Shown: positions 9,301 to 18,087, counted from the first letter of the stretch. The stretch is 64,000 nucleotides of DNA from Eubacteriales bacterium (GCA_030539335.1 JAUNSG010000009.1:30712-94711); one strand, 5' to 3'. Translations and numbers: made by a program. The notes: generated by a model from the letters alone, not told the origin.

Positions 9301-9944
9301 AGCTGCTTGCCCCACGGCGTGTCCGCAAACCGGTCGAACGGCTGCGAAAAGCTGTCTTTGTAGCGCTCCAGCTCCGCGCGCGGATCGGGTGAGCATTGCA
9401 GCGTGTGGAAGGTCTCCAGAATGACCTCCATCAATCGCCGGTCGTCGCGCCCGGCGCCCATGACGTCCGCCAGCAGGCCGAACCCCGGCTCGTCCTCACT
9501 GTATTTGCGCTCCAAAACCTCCTCCAGAACCTCGGTCTGGATACTCTCAATCTGACTCTCATCCGCCATACCGAAATCCGGTGTGAGACCCAGTTCGTTG
9601 TAGTGCTCGCGCAGCAGGGACATGCAGTAGGCATGTACCGTCGTGATCTGTGCCCGGTGCACCAGCAGGAGCTGGCGGCGCAGAGGAACACTGGCGGGAT
9701 TGTTCGCGACCAGTTCCGTGAGGGCCTCGGCAATTTTGCCGCGCATCTCACTGGCTGCCGCGCGCGTATAGGTCACGATCAGGAAGGAATCGATGTCACA
9801 CGGCTGCTCTGTGTCCGCGATGCGGCGCAGGACGCGCTCGACGAGCACCGCGGTTTTGCCCGAACCGGCTGCCGCCGAAACCAGCAGCGTGCCGCCGCGG
9901 TTCGCAATGACCTGTTTTTGTTGTTCGGTCCAATTGGTACTCAT
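6345..9944 (-). CDS. addA: ATP-dependent helicase/nuclease subunit A (AddA)
   Basis: 1199-residue AddA, the UvrD-type helicase plus nuclease subunit that with AddB processes double-strand breaks for RecA in Gram-positive bacteria. Walker A AAAGSGKTAVL at about 24-34; later helicase motifs include MVDEYQDTNAVQD, MVGDVKQSIYRFR, and IMTIHKSKGLEFPIV with LYVAMTRAKEKL. The C-terminal nuclease domain carries QGVVDCMYE and IVIVDFKTDRV near residue 1150. The ATG at 9944 overlaps the addB stop by 4 bases (ATGA) with AGGAGG upstream, so the subunits are translationally coupled. Length and motif order are as expected. Downstream the operon runs toward rpmE without an obvious terminator. Confidence 0.97.
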   Translation of the reverse strand: MSTNWTEQQKQVIANRGGTLLVSAAAGSGKTAVLVERVLRRIADTEQPCDIDSFLIVTYTRAAASEMRGKIAEALTELVANNPASVPLRRQLLLVHRAQITTVHAYCMSLLREHYNELGLTPDFGMADESQIESIQTEVLEEVLERKYSEDEPGFGLLADVMGAGRDDRRLMEVILETFHTLQCSPDPRAELERYKDSFSQPFDRFADTPWGKQLLTQAIEMTKYGLAMLHGAQDEMDSAPDVREKYGPAFAQDESDARTLLTLLEDGAWDAAAEQCRRINKSRARLGSVRQYPDPDFLKRLKDMREVWKSLSKEMTEKVLCLNEDEIREDLGRMAPAVAALCDTVQEFSDAFAEEKQRRSLLDFNDLEHFALKLLVGPDGQPTRLAREIHFTEIMVDEYQDTNAVQDAIFRAVSEKESNIFMVGDVKQSIYRFRQANPGIFLQKYKTFRDAEAVFDDAPRRIVLSKNFRSRPQVLASVNTLFANVMSESLGDLDYTEREALYPGAVYPESQEDYRTELCLLETGSEDEDAPERIQLEADFCARKIRSMLDSGFRVTDKESRTLRPCRPEDFVILMRSVSMRMPIYQKALLRYGITASGDAEDEILHTPEVLVLLSLLEVLDNPHQDLPLLAVLRSPLFGFSEEELAEIRLVQPECDFYTALRASAEGHETVRDFCERLDTWRLIASDLPVHELLGQLINETDAMAVYGAMPGGKNRQRNLTVLLQRAMQFEAGGSRGLFAFVRAMRDLREQDRGLTVAGGTGAVDAVRIMTIHKSKGLEFPIVLLTDCSKRFNETDLKRPVLLHEELGIAMKCRDVDRGLEYDGVDRLALAARTRQENVSEELRILYVAMTRAKEKLILTASFDNLERTVRSWELLASLDPIPPYALGAVRQYSTWVGVTMLCHPSMQLLRALCVSPPEVRLREDNSWRVELIPYTQLGQEIEPDTVELSSFKARADEVEVPELVPYAAEALASLPSKLTATAIAAGYKAEEAGEGTMPPRRPAEPLRRPCFVRRERPMSASEIGTAHHLFLQFCDFARCTTPEGRKGELARLRENHILREEQADCISLDAIARFFDSPLFAQMQAGGNCQREFKFSVLVPAGDYFPEAAEMPGEEVLLQGVVDCMYETRDGIVIVDFKTDRVRPGQETARAARYQPQLAAYRRAVQEVFDRPVTACVLFFLHTGKAVRVKDTIRGKW

Positions 9945-12900
9945 CGTGTTCCCTCCTTTCCGCTCTGCTCCAGAGATTCCCAAACTTCCGCTGCCGGCCG
10001 CTGATACGCCGGCCGCCCGTGATCGCCGAGCGTCTCGTCATACTGACACACCGCGGCATAAGGGCACCACGTACACGCGGTGTTCTGTTTGCCCTGCACG
10101 ATCGGCTCGGCTTCCACACTGCCCTCGAGCAGCTCCTGTCCCATACCCTTCAGCGTCTTTTGCATGTGGCGGTACAGCTTGCCCAGCTGCTCCATCGACG
10201 CCAAACTGCTGCGGGAGGCGGCCTTCCATGTGCCGTCCTTCTTCACGCCGACCGGCAGAAAACGTCCGTCGCCCTCCATGCCGTGTTCCATCGCCTCCAG
10301 CACCTCCGGGTCATCCAGAAGCAGACCGGAACGGCGCAGCAGCTTTTCACGCATGTCGTGCAGCGCCTGGTCATCAATGCCGCGCGGGGCACTGACAACG
10401 CTTTCCTTCGTCGGGACATACAGCGCACCGGCTGTCTCAATCGAGTCAAATTGAGTCTTCAGCTTATTGCGGTAGCGTGCCGCCGCGCTGTCCTTCACCG
10501 CAAACAGATAGATCATCAGCTGCATATTCAGTCCGTACCAAAGGTCGGACAATTCAAACTTCTTCGTACCGCTCTTATAGTCCATCACGCGGACATAGAG
10601 GCGGTTGTCCTTGATATATCCATCCACGCGGTCGACCTTTCCGACCAACTCGAGCTGACCGTATTCGCCCTCCATGACGATCGCGGGCAGGTCGCCATGG
10701 CCGGAAAAGCTCAGTTCAAAATCCAACGGGCGAAACTCCGAACACGCCAGCTCCTCCATGAGATTGTCCAAAATCCGATCCAGCGTCCGTACCAGGCGGC
10801 GGAACAGATAGCGGAACCGTTCGGAGTGGTTCTCCATGCCGCCGAGAAATGCCTCGACGTATTCCTTCGTCCATGCCTCCGCCGAGGTGCGCACCGCTTC
10901 CCGCGACACACCGCGCCATTCGCCATTTGGCCCGAGCACCTCTTTGAGCACATGCTCCAGGACATAATGCAAAAACGTACCGCTCTCCGGTGCATCGAAT
11001 GCCGCCCGGCGACGCTCCTGCGCGCGCAAACCATAGCGCACAAAATACGCAAACCGGCAGCGCGAAAACGAATCCAGCCGCGACGCGGTCAGGCGGATTT
11101 TCTCGCCGTACAGGCCGCGCACCGTCTCCTTATTGTTCAGCGGGCCGCGCCGTTTTCCGGCCGTCTGTTCCGGCGTCCTGTCCCCCAGCTCGCGCAGTGC
11201 GGCCAGCGCCGCGGGCGTGCGGTCCCCACCGCGGGCCCGGCAGGCCAGCTCAAACCGCGGGCGGGATGCTTCCAGCCGGTACACGCTGTCCAATTCGCTC
11301 TCCCGCGTCAGCGGAACACCATCCAGCAGGCGGCGGACAGATCCGATCAAATAAGAAGGACGCATTTCCCCGTCTGCCCCCACGGTCATCCAGGAGAGCA
11401 GCAAGCTGGTCCTGGCCGACGCCAGCACCCGGTAGATCGCACTGTTCTCTCGCATCAGGCGGTCTTCCCCGGTTTCCAGTTCAATTTCCAACCCGAGCAG
11501 CTCCCCGCGCTCGCTGTCTGTCAGAATGCCGCCGGCACCGCCCGCCGCGGGCAGTACACCGTCGTTTACACCGAGTACGATCAAATGGGGAATGCCCGTG
11601 CGGCACACACGGTCAATCGAGCCGCAGGTCACACGATCCATCGCGATCGGGATCGTGCCGACATCGTACTCCGACAGCACCATGCGCAGCAACGCGACGA
11701 AGACCTCCGTCTCCATCTCGGCCTCCCCGCGCACCCACGCGATCTGCTCCAGCGCTTCGGTCAGGATGTCCCACAGCTGGCGGTATTCCTCCGCCGTCTG
11801 CAGCCGTCCGGCGTCCTCCTGTGCCTGTGCGCGCTGCTCGATCCGCTGCGGTGCCCCGACCGCTTCGAGGAAATCATAGACCGCCTGCACATAGTTGAGG
11901 GCGGTTTTTGCTGTGTTGAGCGCCTCCTGCAGGGCGTTGAGCGGGGCGATCACCCGCTCCCGCAGGGCGTTGAGCTGTTCGAGCTGTGCCCGTTCCTCCT
12001 CGCTCATGACGCCGCTGAACCGTCCCGGATTGCCCTTCCACTCCTTCTGCCACATGCTTCCGCGGATACGGCGGAAGTCCACATAGTTCTCCAAAATATC
12101 GCATTCGTCCGGTTCCAGGCTCGCAAACCCGGTCTTCAAATACGAAAAAATATCCTCATACCGCCAGCCGCCGGTCAGCGTGCGCAGTGCATTCGTCACG
12201 AGGGCAAGCACCGGCTTTTGCAGGATATCATGCTTTTCACTCAAAAATACCGGCAGGTCATAGCGCGCAAAGACCTGCTCCACCACCGGTGCATAGGTGG
12301 AAAACTCCCGTGCGGTCACGACAAAATCCCGCCTTCTTGCCCCCGTCTCGCGGATAATCCGGCGGATCGCTGCCGCCGCATATTCGCACTCGGAATAGAT
12401 GTCGCCCGCCGCATGCAGCCGGACGCTCTTTCCGTCGCTCGGAACGGCTGACACTCCGGGCTGCAGACCGCATTGCTCCAAAATCCGCAGATCGTGCGGC
12501 TTCTCCATCCGGCAGCCGCCAAAATCGCGCAGCACGACCGGCTGTCCCGCACGGCCGGCCGCCGCCCGCAGCCGCGCCAGTGCAGCCATGCTCTCCGGAA
12601 ACCGCTCCGGCTCACGGCGGTCCCCGGTCAGCGTAACGGTCAAATGCACACCGTGTCCCATCAACCACGTCAGAATGTCCAGCTCCTGCCGGTTAAAGTT
12701 GTCAAAGCCGTCCAGATAGACATCGGCGCGGTCAAACAACGTGCTCTGCGGCAGCCGCTCCCGCACCCGGGTCAGCTCATCCCGCGGGTCAGGGATCTCA
12801 TCCGCCGTCATGGATTCGTAGACCGAAAAAATCTGTCCCAGATCGCGCAGCTTGTCCGAAAGCGTGCCCTCCGATTCTTCCGAAGCACTCAGCAGAGTCT

Positions 12901-13300
12901 CCGGTGAGACAGACGCACATTTCAGCTCATCCATCACACCCAGCAGGTCCTTTAATACCTCCGGACGGCGCTGGGCTCCGGCATAGACCGACAGCACACC
13001 CTGTGTGCGCTGTACCGATTCGTACAGGACCATCAGCCGTCCGGCCGGTGTCAGGCTCTGATCCGCCAGACCGCCGGCCTCCGAAAAGACGCGGTTGGCG
13101 ATGCGGCGGAAGGTCAGCACCTCCGCTCCCGCCGAGCCGCGGTTGTGTGTTGCCTTCGCCAGCGCCCGTTCACAATCGTGCGAGGCCAGCTCGGGAACCA
13201 GCCAGATCTGACGGCGTTTTCCGTCTTCCAGCCCTTTTTTGATGCAAGTGAGCAGCTCGGTCGTCTTGCCGCTCCCCGCCCGGCCGATCCAGATATTCAC
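9941..13300 (-). CDS. addB: ATP-dependent nuclease subunit B (AddB)
   Basis: 1119-residue AddB. It begins with a P-loop (GRAGSGKTTELL at 6-17) in a UvrD-like fold lacking the full helicase motif set, and ends with a RecB-type nuclease domain (VRVMDYKSGTKKFELSDL). The four iron-sulfur cysteines expected in AddB are visible: one in FSRCRFAYFVRYGL and three near the C terminus in ACTWCPYAAVC. The start is GTG at 13300 with GGAGG upstream; it overlaps the previous stop by 4 bases (GTGA). Partner of addA, which it overlaps in turn. Confidence 0.96.
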   Translation of the reverse strand: MNIWIGRAGSGKTTELLTCIKKGLEDGKRRQIWLVPELASHDCERALAKATHNRGSAGAEVLTFRRIANRVFSEAGGLADQSLTPAGRLMVLYESVQRTQGVLSVYAGAQRRPEVLKDLLGVMDELKCASVSPETLLSASEESEGTLSDKLRDLGQIFSVYESMTADEIPDPRDELTRVRERLPQSTLFDRADVYLDGFDNFNRQELDILTWLMGHGVHLTVTLTGDRREPERFPESMAALARLRAAAGRAGQPVVLRDFGGCRMEKPHDLRILEQCGLQPGVSAVPSDGKSVRLHAAGDIYSECEYAAAAIRRIIRETGARRRDFVVTAREFSTYAPVVEQVFARYDLPVFLSEKHDILQKPVLALVTNALRTLTGGWRYEDIFSYLKTGFASLEPDECDILENYVDFRRIRGSMWQKEWKGNPGRFSGVMSEEERAQLEQLNALRERVIAPLNALQEALNTAKTALNYVQAVYDFLEAVGAPQRIEQRAQAQEDAGRLQTAEEYRQLWDILTEALEQIAWVRGEAEMETEVFVALLRMVLSEYDVGTIPIAMDRVTCGSIDRVCRTGIPHLIVLGVNDGVLPAAGGAGGILTDSERGELLGLEIELETGEDRLMRENSAIYRVLASARTSLLLSWMTVGADGEMRPSYLIGSVRRLLDGVPLTRESELDSVYRLEASRPRFELACRARGGDRTPAALAALRELGDRTPEQTAGKRRGPLNNKETVRGLYGEKIRLTASRLDSFSRCRFAYFVRYGLRAQERRRAAFDAPESGTFLHYVLEHVLKEVLGPNGEWRGVSREAVRTSAEAWTKEYVEAFLGGMENHSERFRYLFRRLVRTLDRILDNLMEELACSEFRPLDFELSFSGHGDLPAIVMEGEYGQLELVGKVDRVDGYIKDNRLYVRVMDYKSGTKKFELSDLWYGLNMQLMIYLFAVKDSAAARYRNKLKTQFDSIETAGALYVPTKESVVSAPRGIDDQALHDMREKLLRRSGLLLDDPEVLEAMEHGMEGDGRFLPVGVKKDGTWKAASRSSLASMEQLGKLYRHMQKTLKGMGQELLEGSVEAEPIVQGKQNTACTWCPYAAVCQYDETLGDHGRPAYQRPAAEVWESLEQSGKEGTR

Positions 13301-14244
13301 GCCTGTCGTTCCTCCTCTTCGGCCTGCTGTGTCTGTGCATTCCAGACATATCTTCCTTCCCCGGTCAGCATCCCGCAATCCGCGCAATGCATCTGAAACA
13401 GCATACAAAATCCGCTTTCCTCCGTCAGCTGCGCCGGGTTTTCCTGAAAAAAGGTGCGCTCCTCATCGCATACGATGGTGAGCGTCACACCGTGCAGCTC
13501 ACTCTTACAGCTCCGGCACAGCGCCATTTCCAAGACATTGGGAAAATACTGCTGCGCCTTCCCATCGGCGTGATGGGCATCCAGATGCTCATCAAACAGG
13601 ACGATTTCCCGTTTGCAGTCCGGACACACCGCGCGCAGATAGCCTGCGGTCGGATGGCGCCAGACCGAAAACACCTCGCTCCCACAGAAGCATTTGAGCT
13701 TACCGCGGATGCAGTCCTGCGGCTCGACCGTACAGGAGAGCGGCTGGATGCAGGAATGCAGCCGCTCCGGAAGCAGCTGCTTCTGCTCCTCGCTCCACAC
13801 GGTTTTGACCGGCTTGTACTCCGTCTCCATGATCGACCAGACCAGATGGTCCTGTGCGATTCCGGAGATCTTGTCGAAAATGCGATTCGACGTCAGCGCA
13901 ATCAGCCCAAAGAGACACCAGAACACCTGATGACACACGACTGCTTCAAGCAAAAGTACCACTGCCAGCCCCAGGCTGAGACAGCCGCCCAGCCAGCACA
14001 GCCGTCTGACCCAGCGCAGGCCGCGATACCGCTTTTCCTGCCGCGGAATGCGGGAAAAAACCTCCCGCGCTTCCTTCCGACAGCGGCGCGCAATCCGATT
14101 GCGGATCTCCTGTCTGCGCTGTGGATGGCAGTTCTCCCGCCGCTCCGTCACAATATCCTCCTGATATTCATCCAAAACATCCAGCAGGTAGCGATAGGCG
14201 ATGATATATTTTTTCATATTCTTTGGAATCTGTTGCTGTTCCAT
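13297..14244 (-). CDS. Membrane protein with zinc-ribbon-like Cys pairs
   Basis: 315 residues, not recognised as a named family. A basic N-terminal region (about 1-75) is followed by two adjacent membrane helices (about 79-120, LCWLGGCLSLGLAVVLLLEA and VFWCLFGLIAL). The C-terminal cytoplasmic half has four Cys pairs: CFCGSE, CPDCKRE, CRSCKSE and CADCGM, suggesting two zinc knuckles. The ATG at 14244 has GAGGTG upstream. Its stop overlaps the addB GTG by 4 bases, so it heads the addBA operon. Whether it has a role in DNA repair is unknown; co-transcription is the only hint. Confidence 0.75.
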   Translation of the reverse strand: MEQQQIPKNMKKYIIAYRYLLDVLDEYQEDIVTERRENCHPQRRQEIRNRIARRCRKEAREVFSRIPRQEKRYRGLRWVRRLCWLGGCLSLGLAVVLLLEAVVCHQVFWCLFGLIALTSNRIFDKISGIAQDHLVWSIMETEYKPVKTVWSEEQKQLLPERLHSCIQPLSCTVEPQDCIRGKLKCFCGSEVFSVWRHPTAGYLRAVCPDCKREIVLFDEHLDAHHADGKAQQYFPNVLEMALCRSCKSELHGVTLTIVCDEERTFFQENPAQLTEESGFCMLFQMHCADCGMLTGEGRYVWNAQTQQAEEEERQA

Positions 14245-14778
14245 TGGACACCTCGTATAAGGAAGCCCGGATGCATCCGCACTTCCGAAATCGTTTTTCT
14301 CAGTATAGCATATCTGCTCAAAATACAAAAGAGACCTGCGGATGGTCACGGGAATTTCCCGCATCGTCATAAATTGTTTGCATTTCTTTCACAATACAGC
14401 CGCAATTGTTTCGAGATTTGGTCACAATTCCCTGGTAGTATATATGCATGGAAGGCAATTCACCAAAAACCAATTACTGCTCTGTCGGCGGATGCTATTC
14501 TGATTGCCATGAGAGGATGGACAAGACCACATTCTTTCCCTAGATCCGCCGGCAGACAGACTAACAAATCCTGTGGCTGCTGCCATAGCTTACATATATT
14601 AAAACACTCCTCTTTTTGTGTTTGATCCGTTTGGATCGTTTCATATTTTTTCTTTCTTTTTCCTATTTTTCATATGAGAAAAGCAGACATCCCAATTACG
14701 ATGTCTGCTTTTTCTCGCCCAATTTTGGGCACAACAAACCGGCCAACGCATCCCGCGGCCGGTCTTGCTATTCTCTTT
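14245..14778. other. 534-bp intergenic region with RNA-like structure and terminators
   Basis: No convincing gene. On the plus strand two interleaved stems are visible: GGCAAT (14454-14459) with ATTGCC (14503-14508), and CTGTCGGCGGAT (14482-14493) with ATCCGCCGGCAG (14544-14555). Together they would form a pseudoknot. A weak promoter-like stretch (TTGGTC, 17 bp, TATATG) ends near 14447. A GATCC/GGATC hairpin with a U-rich tail lies at 14623-14650 and a strong terminator at 14690-14718. Candidate structured RNA; family not recognised. Confidence 0.4.
14690..14718 (+). terminator. Strong intrinsic terminator
   Basis: AAAGCAGACAT pairs with ATGTCTGCTTT around a 9-base loop, followed by TTTTTC. 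Symmetric enough to act on both strands; downstream of the plus-strand RNA candidate and of the dedA-like gene on the minus strand. Confidence 0.85.
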
Positions 14779-15276
14779 TCAAACAAACAGCCAACTGGCG
14801 AAATAGCCGAGGCCAATGCCAACCGCATTATACACCGCCACGCCGCACACCGTCCCAAGCATGTAATTCCTCAGCGGCATCCGGGAGATGCCCGCGAGCA
14901 GCGAACCCAGCGTCCGCATGACCGGAATCAGGCGGCAGACAAACATTGTCCACCAGTTTCCGTTTCGGATGCGTTCCAAATAGCGCTCGATTTTTTCCAG
15001 ATATTTTCCGCTGTGGCGTTTGATCCAGCGCTCTGCAACTTTGTCCCCCAGCATGCCGAACAGATACAGAATCAGGCAGCCGAGATTGGCGCCGATCAGC
15101 ATGGCCAGATAGACAATGAGCAGGTGATGTCCACTCTCCCCCGCAAACAGCCCCGCCGCCGGGAGGATCACCCCCGCCGGCATACCGGGGCAGTTCATCG
15201 CCTCCAGCAGAGATATGAAAAACAGGACAAACAGTCCATATTGATCGATCAATTCCAGCGCGGATGTAATGGTCAT
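14779..15276 (-). CDS. DedA-family membrane protein
   Basis: 165-residue integral membrane protein of the DedA/VTT family, implicated in undecaprenyl-phosphate or phospholipid flipping and membrane homeostasis. Visible family features: MNCPGMPAGVILPAAGLFAG near residue 27, LGCLILYLFGMLGD near 65, the FVCRLIPVMRTLGSLLAGIS signature near 111-130, and a C-terminal helix. Somewhat shorter than the usual 190-210 residues. The ATG overlaps the stop of the upstream small membrane protein (ATGA) with GAGAGGAA as ribosome binding site. Confidence 0.88.
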   Translation of the reverse strand: MTITSALELIDQYGLFVLFFISLLEAMNCPGMPAGVILPAAGLFAGESGHHLLIVYLAMLIGANLGCLILYLFGMLGDKVAERWIKRHSGKYLEKIERYLERIRNGNWWTMFVCRLIPVMRTLGSLLAGISRMPLRNYMLGTVCGVAVYNAVGIGLGYFASWLFV

Positions 15277-15509
15277 TCGGATTCCTCTCTTTTCTCATCC
15301 ACTTCCGTCTCCTCCGCCGCTTTCTCCTGTTCCGCATCCTCCCAGCGGTCATTCAGCATTTCGTCCCACATAGAACCCTTCTTATGCGGCAGACGGCGGA
15401 ACAACGGTACGCCGATTCCATAGATCAGAAAAAACATGCCGAAAAACAGCAGAACCGGCAGAACCTCATCCCGAAAAAACGGGCTTATCAAGGGTATTGT
15501 ATACAGCAT
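15273..15509 (-). CDS. Small membrane protein with acidic tail
   Basis: 78 residues from the ATG at 15509 (AAGGAG 10 bases upstream). A GTG at 15530 would add seven residues and also has a GAGAGG upstream, so the start is uncertain. One strong membrane helix at about 16-34 (VLPVLLFFGMFFLIYGIGVPLF), then a cytoplasmic tail rich in Asp and Glu (DAEQEKAAEETEVDEKREE). Not recognised as a named family. It overlaps the DedA-like gene by 4 bases and is probably co-translated with it. Confidence 0.65.
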   Translation of the reverse strand: MLYTIPLISPFFRDEVLPVLLFFGMFFLIYGIGVPLFRRLPHKKGSMWDEMLNDRWEDAEQEKAAEETEVDEKREESE

Positions 15510-15687
15510 AGGTGCCGTTCTCCTTTTCACTATTATTCCTCTCTGATTCTCATAATAGCCGGATTATCTGCTCAGTTCAACTGTTTTTTGTATTTTTTAC
15601 ACACTATTCATATTGATGAGACAAGAAGCGGCCGCATGATTTCTCACACAGCCGCTCCGCCATTCCCGATATATCCATTTCCACGCA

Positions 15688-18000
15688 TCAGGCGGTCCGT
15701 TTGTCCAGATAGACAACCGCCGCCGTCATGTCGTCCGGCGCACCGCGTGCGGAGGCCTCCAGCACGATCCGTGCCGCCAGCTCCCGCGCACTCAGATGCA
15801 TACTCTGCATCAGCATATCCTCGATCCAAACCGAGGAACTGCCGCCGGAATCCATCACACCGTCACTCAGCAATACCATCGCATCGCCGCTCCCCATGCG
15901 GAAGCGTGTGACGTCCATCTCACCGGATTCCTCCAGTCCCGCGGGCAGCGTAGAAGAGAGGATCTTTCGAATCCGGATGCTCCCGTCGCCATCCACCGCG
16001 CGGATAAAGCTGGGCGCGGCGCCGCACTTGATCGACTGCGCCGTTCCGGTGAACAGGTCGATCGTCCCGACATCCAGCGTCGCAAACGAATTGCCCTGGG
16101 TGCGCAGTTTGAGCGCCGGCCCGATCGTCCGCACCACATCCGCCGCGTCAATCCCCGCCTTGAGGAAGCGCTCTGCCATACGGACAATGGTGCCGGATTC
16201 CTCCGCTGCCTTTTTGCCCGTTCCCATGCCGTCGGACAGGATGACACAGGCCACGCCTTCCTCGGTCGTAAACCAGCTCGTCGTATCCCCGGAAACCGTT
16301 TCCCCTTCCCGTGTCTTGGCGCCGATGCCAATCGTGATGCGGTATGGTTCCTGTTCGCGGAACAGCAGACTCGTCCCGCCTGGGCCGCTGACGCTTTCCG
16401 GCCCGGTGAGCTTTTTACCCATCAGTGCACTCAGCCCGGACAAAAAGCCATCCCGGTTTTGGATGATCCGCGGCATGCATTCCCCGGACAATTCCAGATG
16501 CATCCGTCCGTTGTAATCGCGCCATGCCGCCGCGGTCCGCACACCGCCGAAGGCCTCCGCATACTGTCGCAGCTCCTGTTCCCGGTTGGGCATCGCCTCC
16601 GGCCCGGTGCTCATGTACTCGCCGATCTGTTTCAGCACGCCGGTCACACCCGCGTATTGCTGGGCAATCAGCTTGCGTCCCTGCTCACTCCGCCGTGCAT
16701 TCTGCCGCCGCTGATACAGCGCATCCATCCCCTCATTGATGGCCAGAATGAAGTCCGAAAACCGCAGGCACTGTGCCGCAAAGTGTCCCGGGAAATCCGA
16801 AACAGAGACATGTCCGGTCCGCAGAAGCTGTCCGGAAACCGCATCCAGTGTCCGAATCGTCGCCAGCTTATCCCGCTCCCAACACAACTCGCGGGAGCTG
16901 CACCGACGGCAGACACGGTCGGCCGTCCGGTCAAACACTGCCCCGAGGTCGTTGTCCTCCTTGCGCCGCAGAACCCCGCGCGTCAGCGCCTCATACATCT
17001 CCGAAAACGCCTCCGAGGCCGCTGTCGCATAGCGGTTCGCCACCCGGCAGACACGCGCGGCATAATCCGTCGGCTCCGGATCGGTCGGCAGCATGACCTC
17101 CCGCACGCGACGCCAGATACGGTCCGGTACGACAAGGAAAATCGCCGCTGCAATGCAGGCCTCACAAAAGCTGTACGGACGGAAGCTGTCCCCCAGCAGG
17201 CCCGCCGCTCCGGTACCGAGCAAAAAGACGGCGGCAAACACAACCCGTCCACCGCGCGTAAAAAATCCGGAAATCATGCCCGCAAAGGCAAAAATCCCGG
17301 CATACAGCCAGCCCTCCGCCCCAGCGGCATCCATCGCGACCCCCATGCCGGCGCCTTGCGCCGCGCCATAGGCAAAGCCGCCCAGATAGGCGACGCCCAT
17401 CACAAGAAACGCCGCTGCGATCCGCGATGGAGAAAACATATCCCAAAGCAAGAGTGGATACAGGGCAATCAGCCCACTCGCCGCCAGCGTCATCACGCCG
17501 CCAAAGCGCAAGGTCTGCGCGTAAATCCGTTTGCTGTAGGCCGCCATATAAAAATAGGTCATGGCAAAGGCCAGCACCAGCTCGGCCGAGAAATACAACA
17601 CGGCATCCACCGTGAAATTGGCGCCGGTCACGAACAAAAAGCCGGTCATACACGTCGCAAGGGATGCGCTGAGCGGCAGGAACCATTTGCTCTCCACCAT
17701 TCCGGTCCCGGAAAATACCGTCGCCGCCGTCATAACAATCAGCGCGGCTCCTGCGTATTTGACGCCCTCTGCCCCCGGATGCGCCAGCAGATAGCCGCAG
17801 AACGTACCCAAAACGGCACTGAATCCATTGCCAAAGCTGCAGCACGCCGCTGCATAGGCAATGCCAAACGGAGAACAGTTTGACAGTACGGTTGCCGTTG
17901 AAAGCAGCGCCGCCATGGCAAAATGAAACGCCGCACGCGCGGTATTGCGTTTTCGGTCATTGGAAAATATTCGTTGCTTTTGCTTCTGCTTGTCCGGCAT
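15688..18000 (-). CDS. spoIIE: Stage II sporulation protein E (SpoIIE)
   Basis: 770-residue membrane phosphatase that dephosphorylates SpoIIAA to release sigma-F in the forespore and takes part in the polar septum. The N-terminal third holds about ten hydrophobic helices; the middle contains the Cys cluster CRRCSSRELCW; the C-terminal PP2C domain carries VACVILSDGMGTGK, the GNSFATLDV region and AMVLLSDGVMDSGG. The ATG at 18000 has AGGAGGG upstream. The frame happens to stay open upstream to 18852, but that stretch lies opposite the yjdF-type gene and its leader. Transcription probably depends on Spo0A. Confidence 0.97.
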   Translation of the reverse strand: MPDKQKQKQRIFSNDRKRNTARAAFHFAMAALLSTATVLSNCSPFGIAYAAACCSFGNGFSAVLGTFCGYLLAHPGAEGVKYAGAALIVMTAATVFSGTGMVESKWFLPLSASLATCMTGFLFVTGANFTVDAVLYFSAELVLAFAMTYFYMAAYSKRIYAQTLRFGGVMTLAASGLIALYPLLLWDMFSPSRIAAAFLVMGVAYLGGFAYGAAQGAGMGVAMDAAGAEGWLYAGIFAFAGMISGFFTRGGRVVFAAVFLLGTGAAGLLGDSFRPYSFCEACIAAAIFLVVPDRIWRRVREVMLPTDPEPTDYAARVCRVANRYATAASEAFSEMYEALTRGVLRRKEDNDLGAVFDRTADRVCRRCSSRELCWERDKLATIRTLDAVSGQLLRTGHVSVSDFPGHFAAQCLRFSDFILAINEGMDALYQRRQNARRSEQGRKLIAQQYAGVTGVLKQIGEYMSTGPEAMPNREQELRQYAEAFGGVRTAAAWRDYNGRMHLELSGECMPRIIQNRDGFLSGLSALMGKKLTGPESVSGPGGTSLLFREQEPYRITIGIGAKTREGETVSGDTTSWFTTEEGVACVILSDGMGTGKKAAEESGTIVRMAERFLKAGIDAADVVRTIGPALKLRTQGNSFATLDVGTIDLFTGTAQSIKCGAAPSFIRAVDGDGSIRIRKILSSTLPAGLEESGEMDVTRFRMGSGDAMVLLSDGVMDSGGSSSVWIEDMLMQSMHLSARELAARIVLEASARGAPDDMTAAVVYLDKRTA

Positions 18001-18027
18001 GACGCTGTCCCTCCTGTCAGTGAAACC

Positions 18028-18087
18028 ATTATAGCCGCTGACGTCTGGGAAAATGGTCGAATCTTCCAGTTTGCAGAATTTGTCGAA
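18028..18087 (-). promoter_or_regulatory. Spo0A-type promoter of spoIIE
   Basis: A TATAAT box at 18028-18033 has no normally spaced -35. Instead TTCGAC (18056-18061), part of an 0A-like box TTCGACCA, lies 22 bp upstream, and a second box matching TGTCGAA lies at 18081-18087. In Bacillus subtilis the Spo0A-activated spoIIG and spoIIE promoters have the same long spacing with boxes over the -35; the match is inferred from that. Confidence 0.75.

Noticed and set aside
6312..9392. A 1026-codon open frame on the plus strand opposite addA
   Set aside because: It is the complement of a well-supported gene, has Arg/His/Gln-rich shadow composition and no ribosome binding site. Other long frames opposite hflX, addB, spoIIE, argS and glgA were rejected for the same reason.
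14449..14544. Cys-containing 31-codon ORF starting MEGNSPKTNYC
   Set aside because: No ribosome binding site, and the bases are better explained by two interleaved RNA stems.
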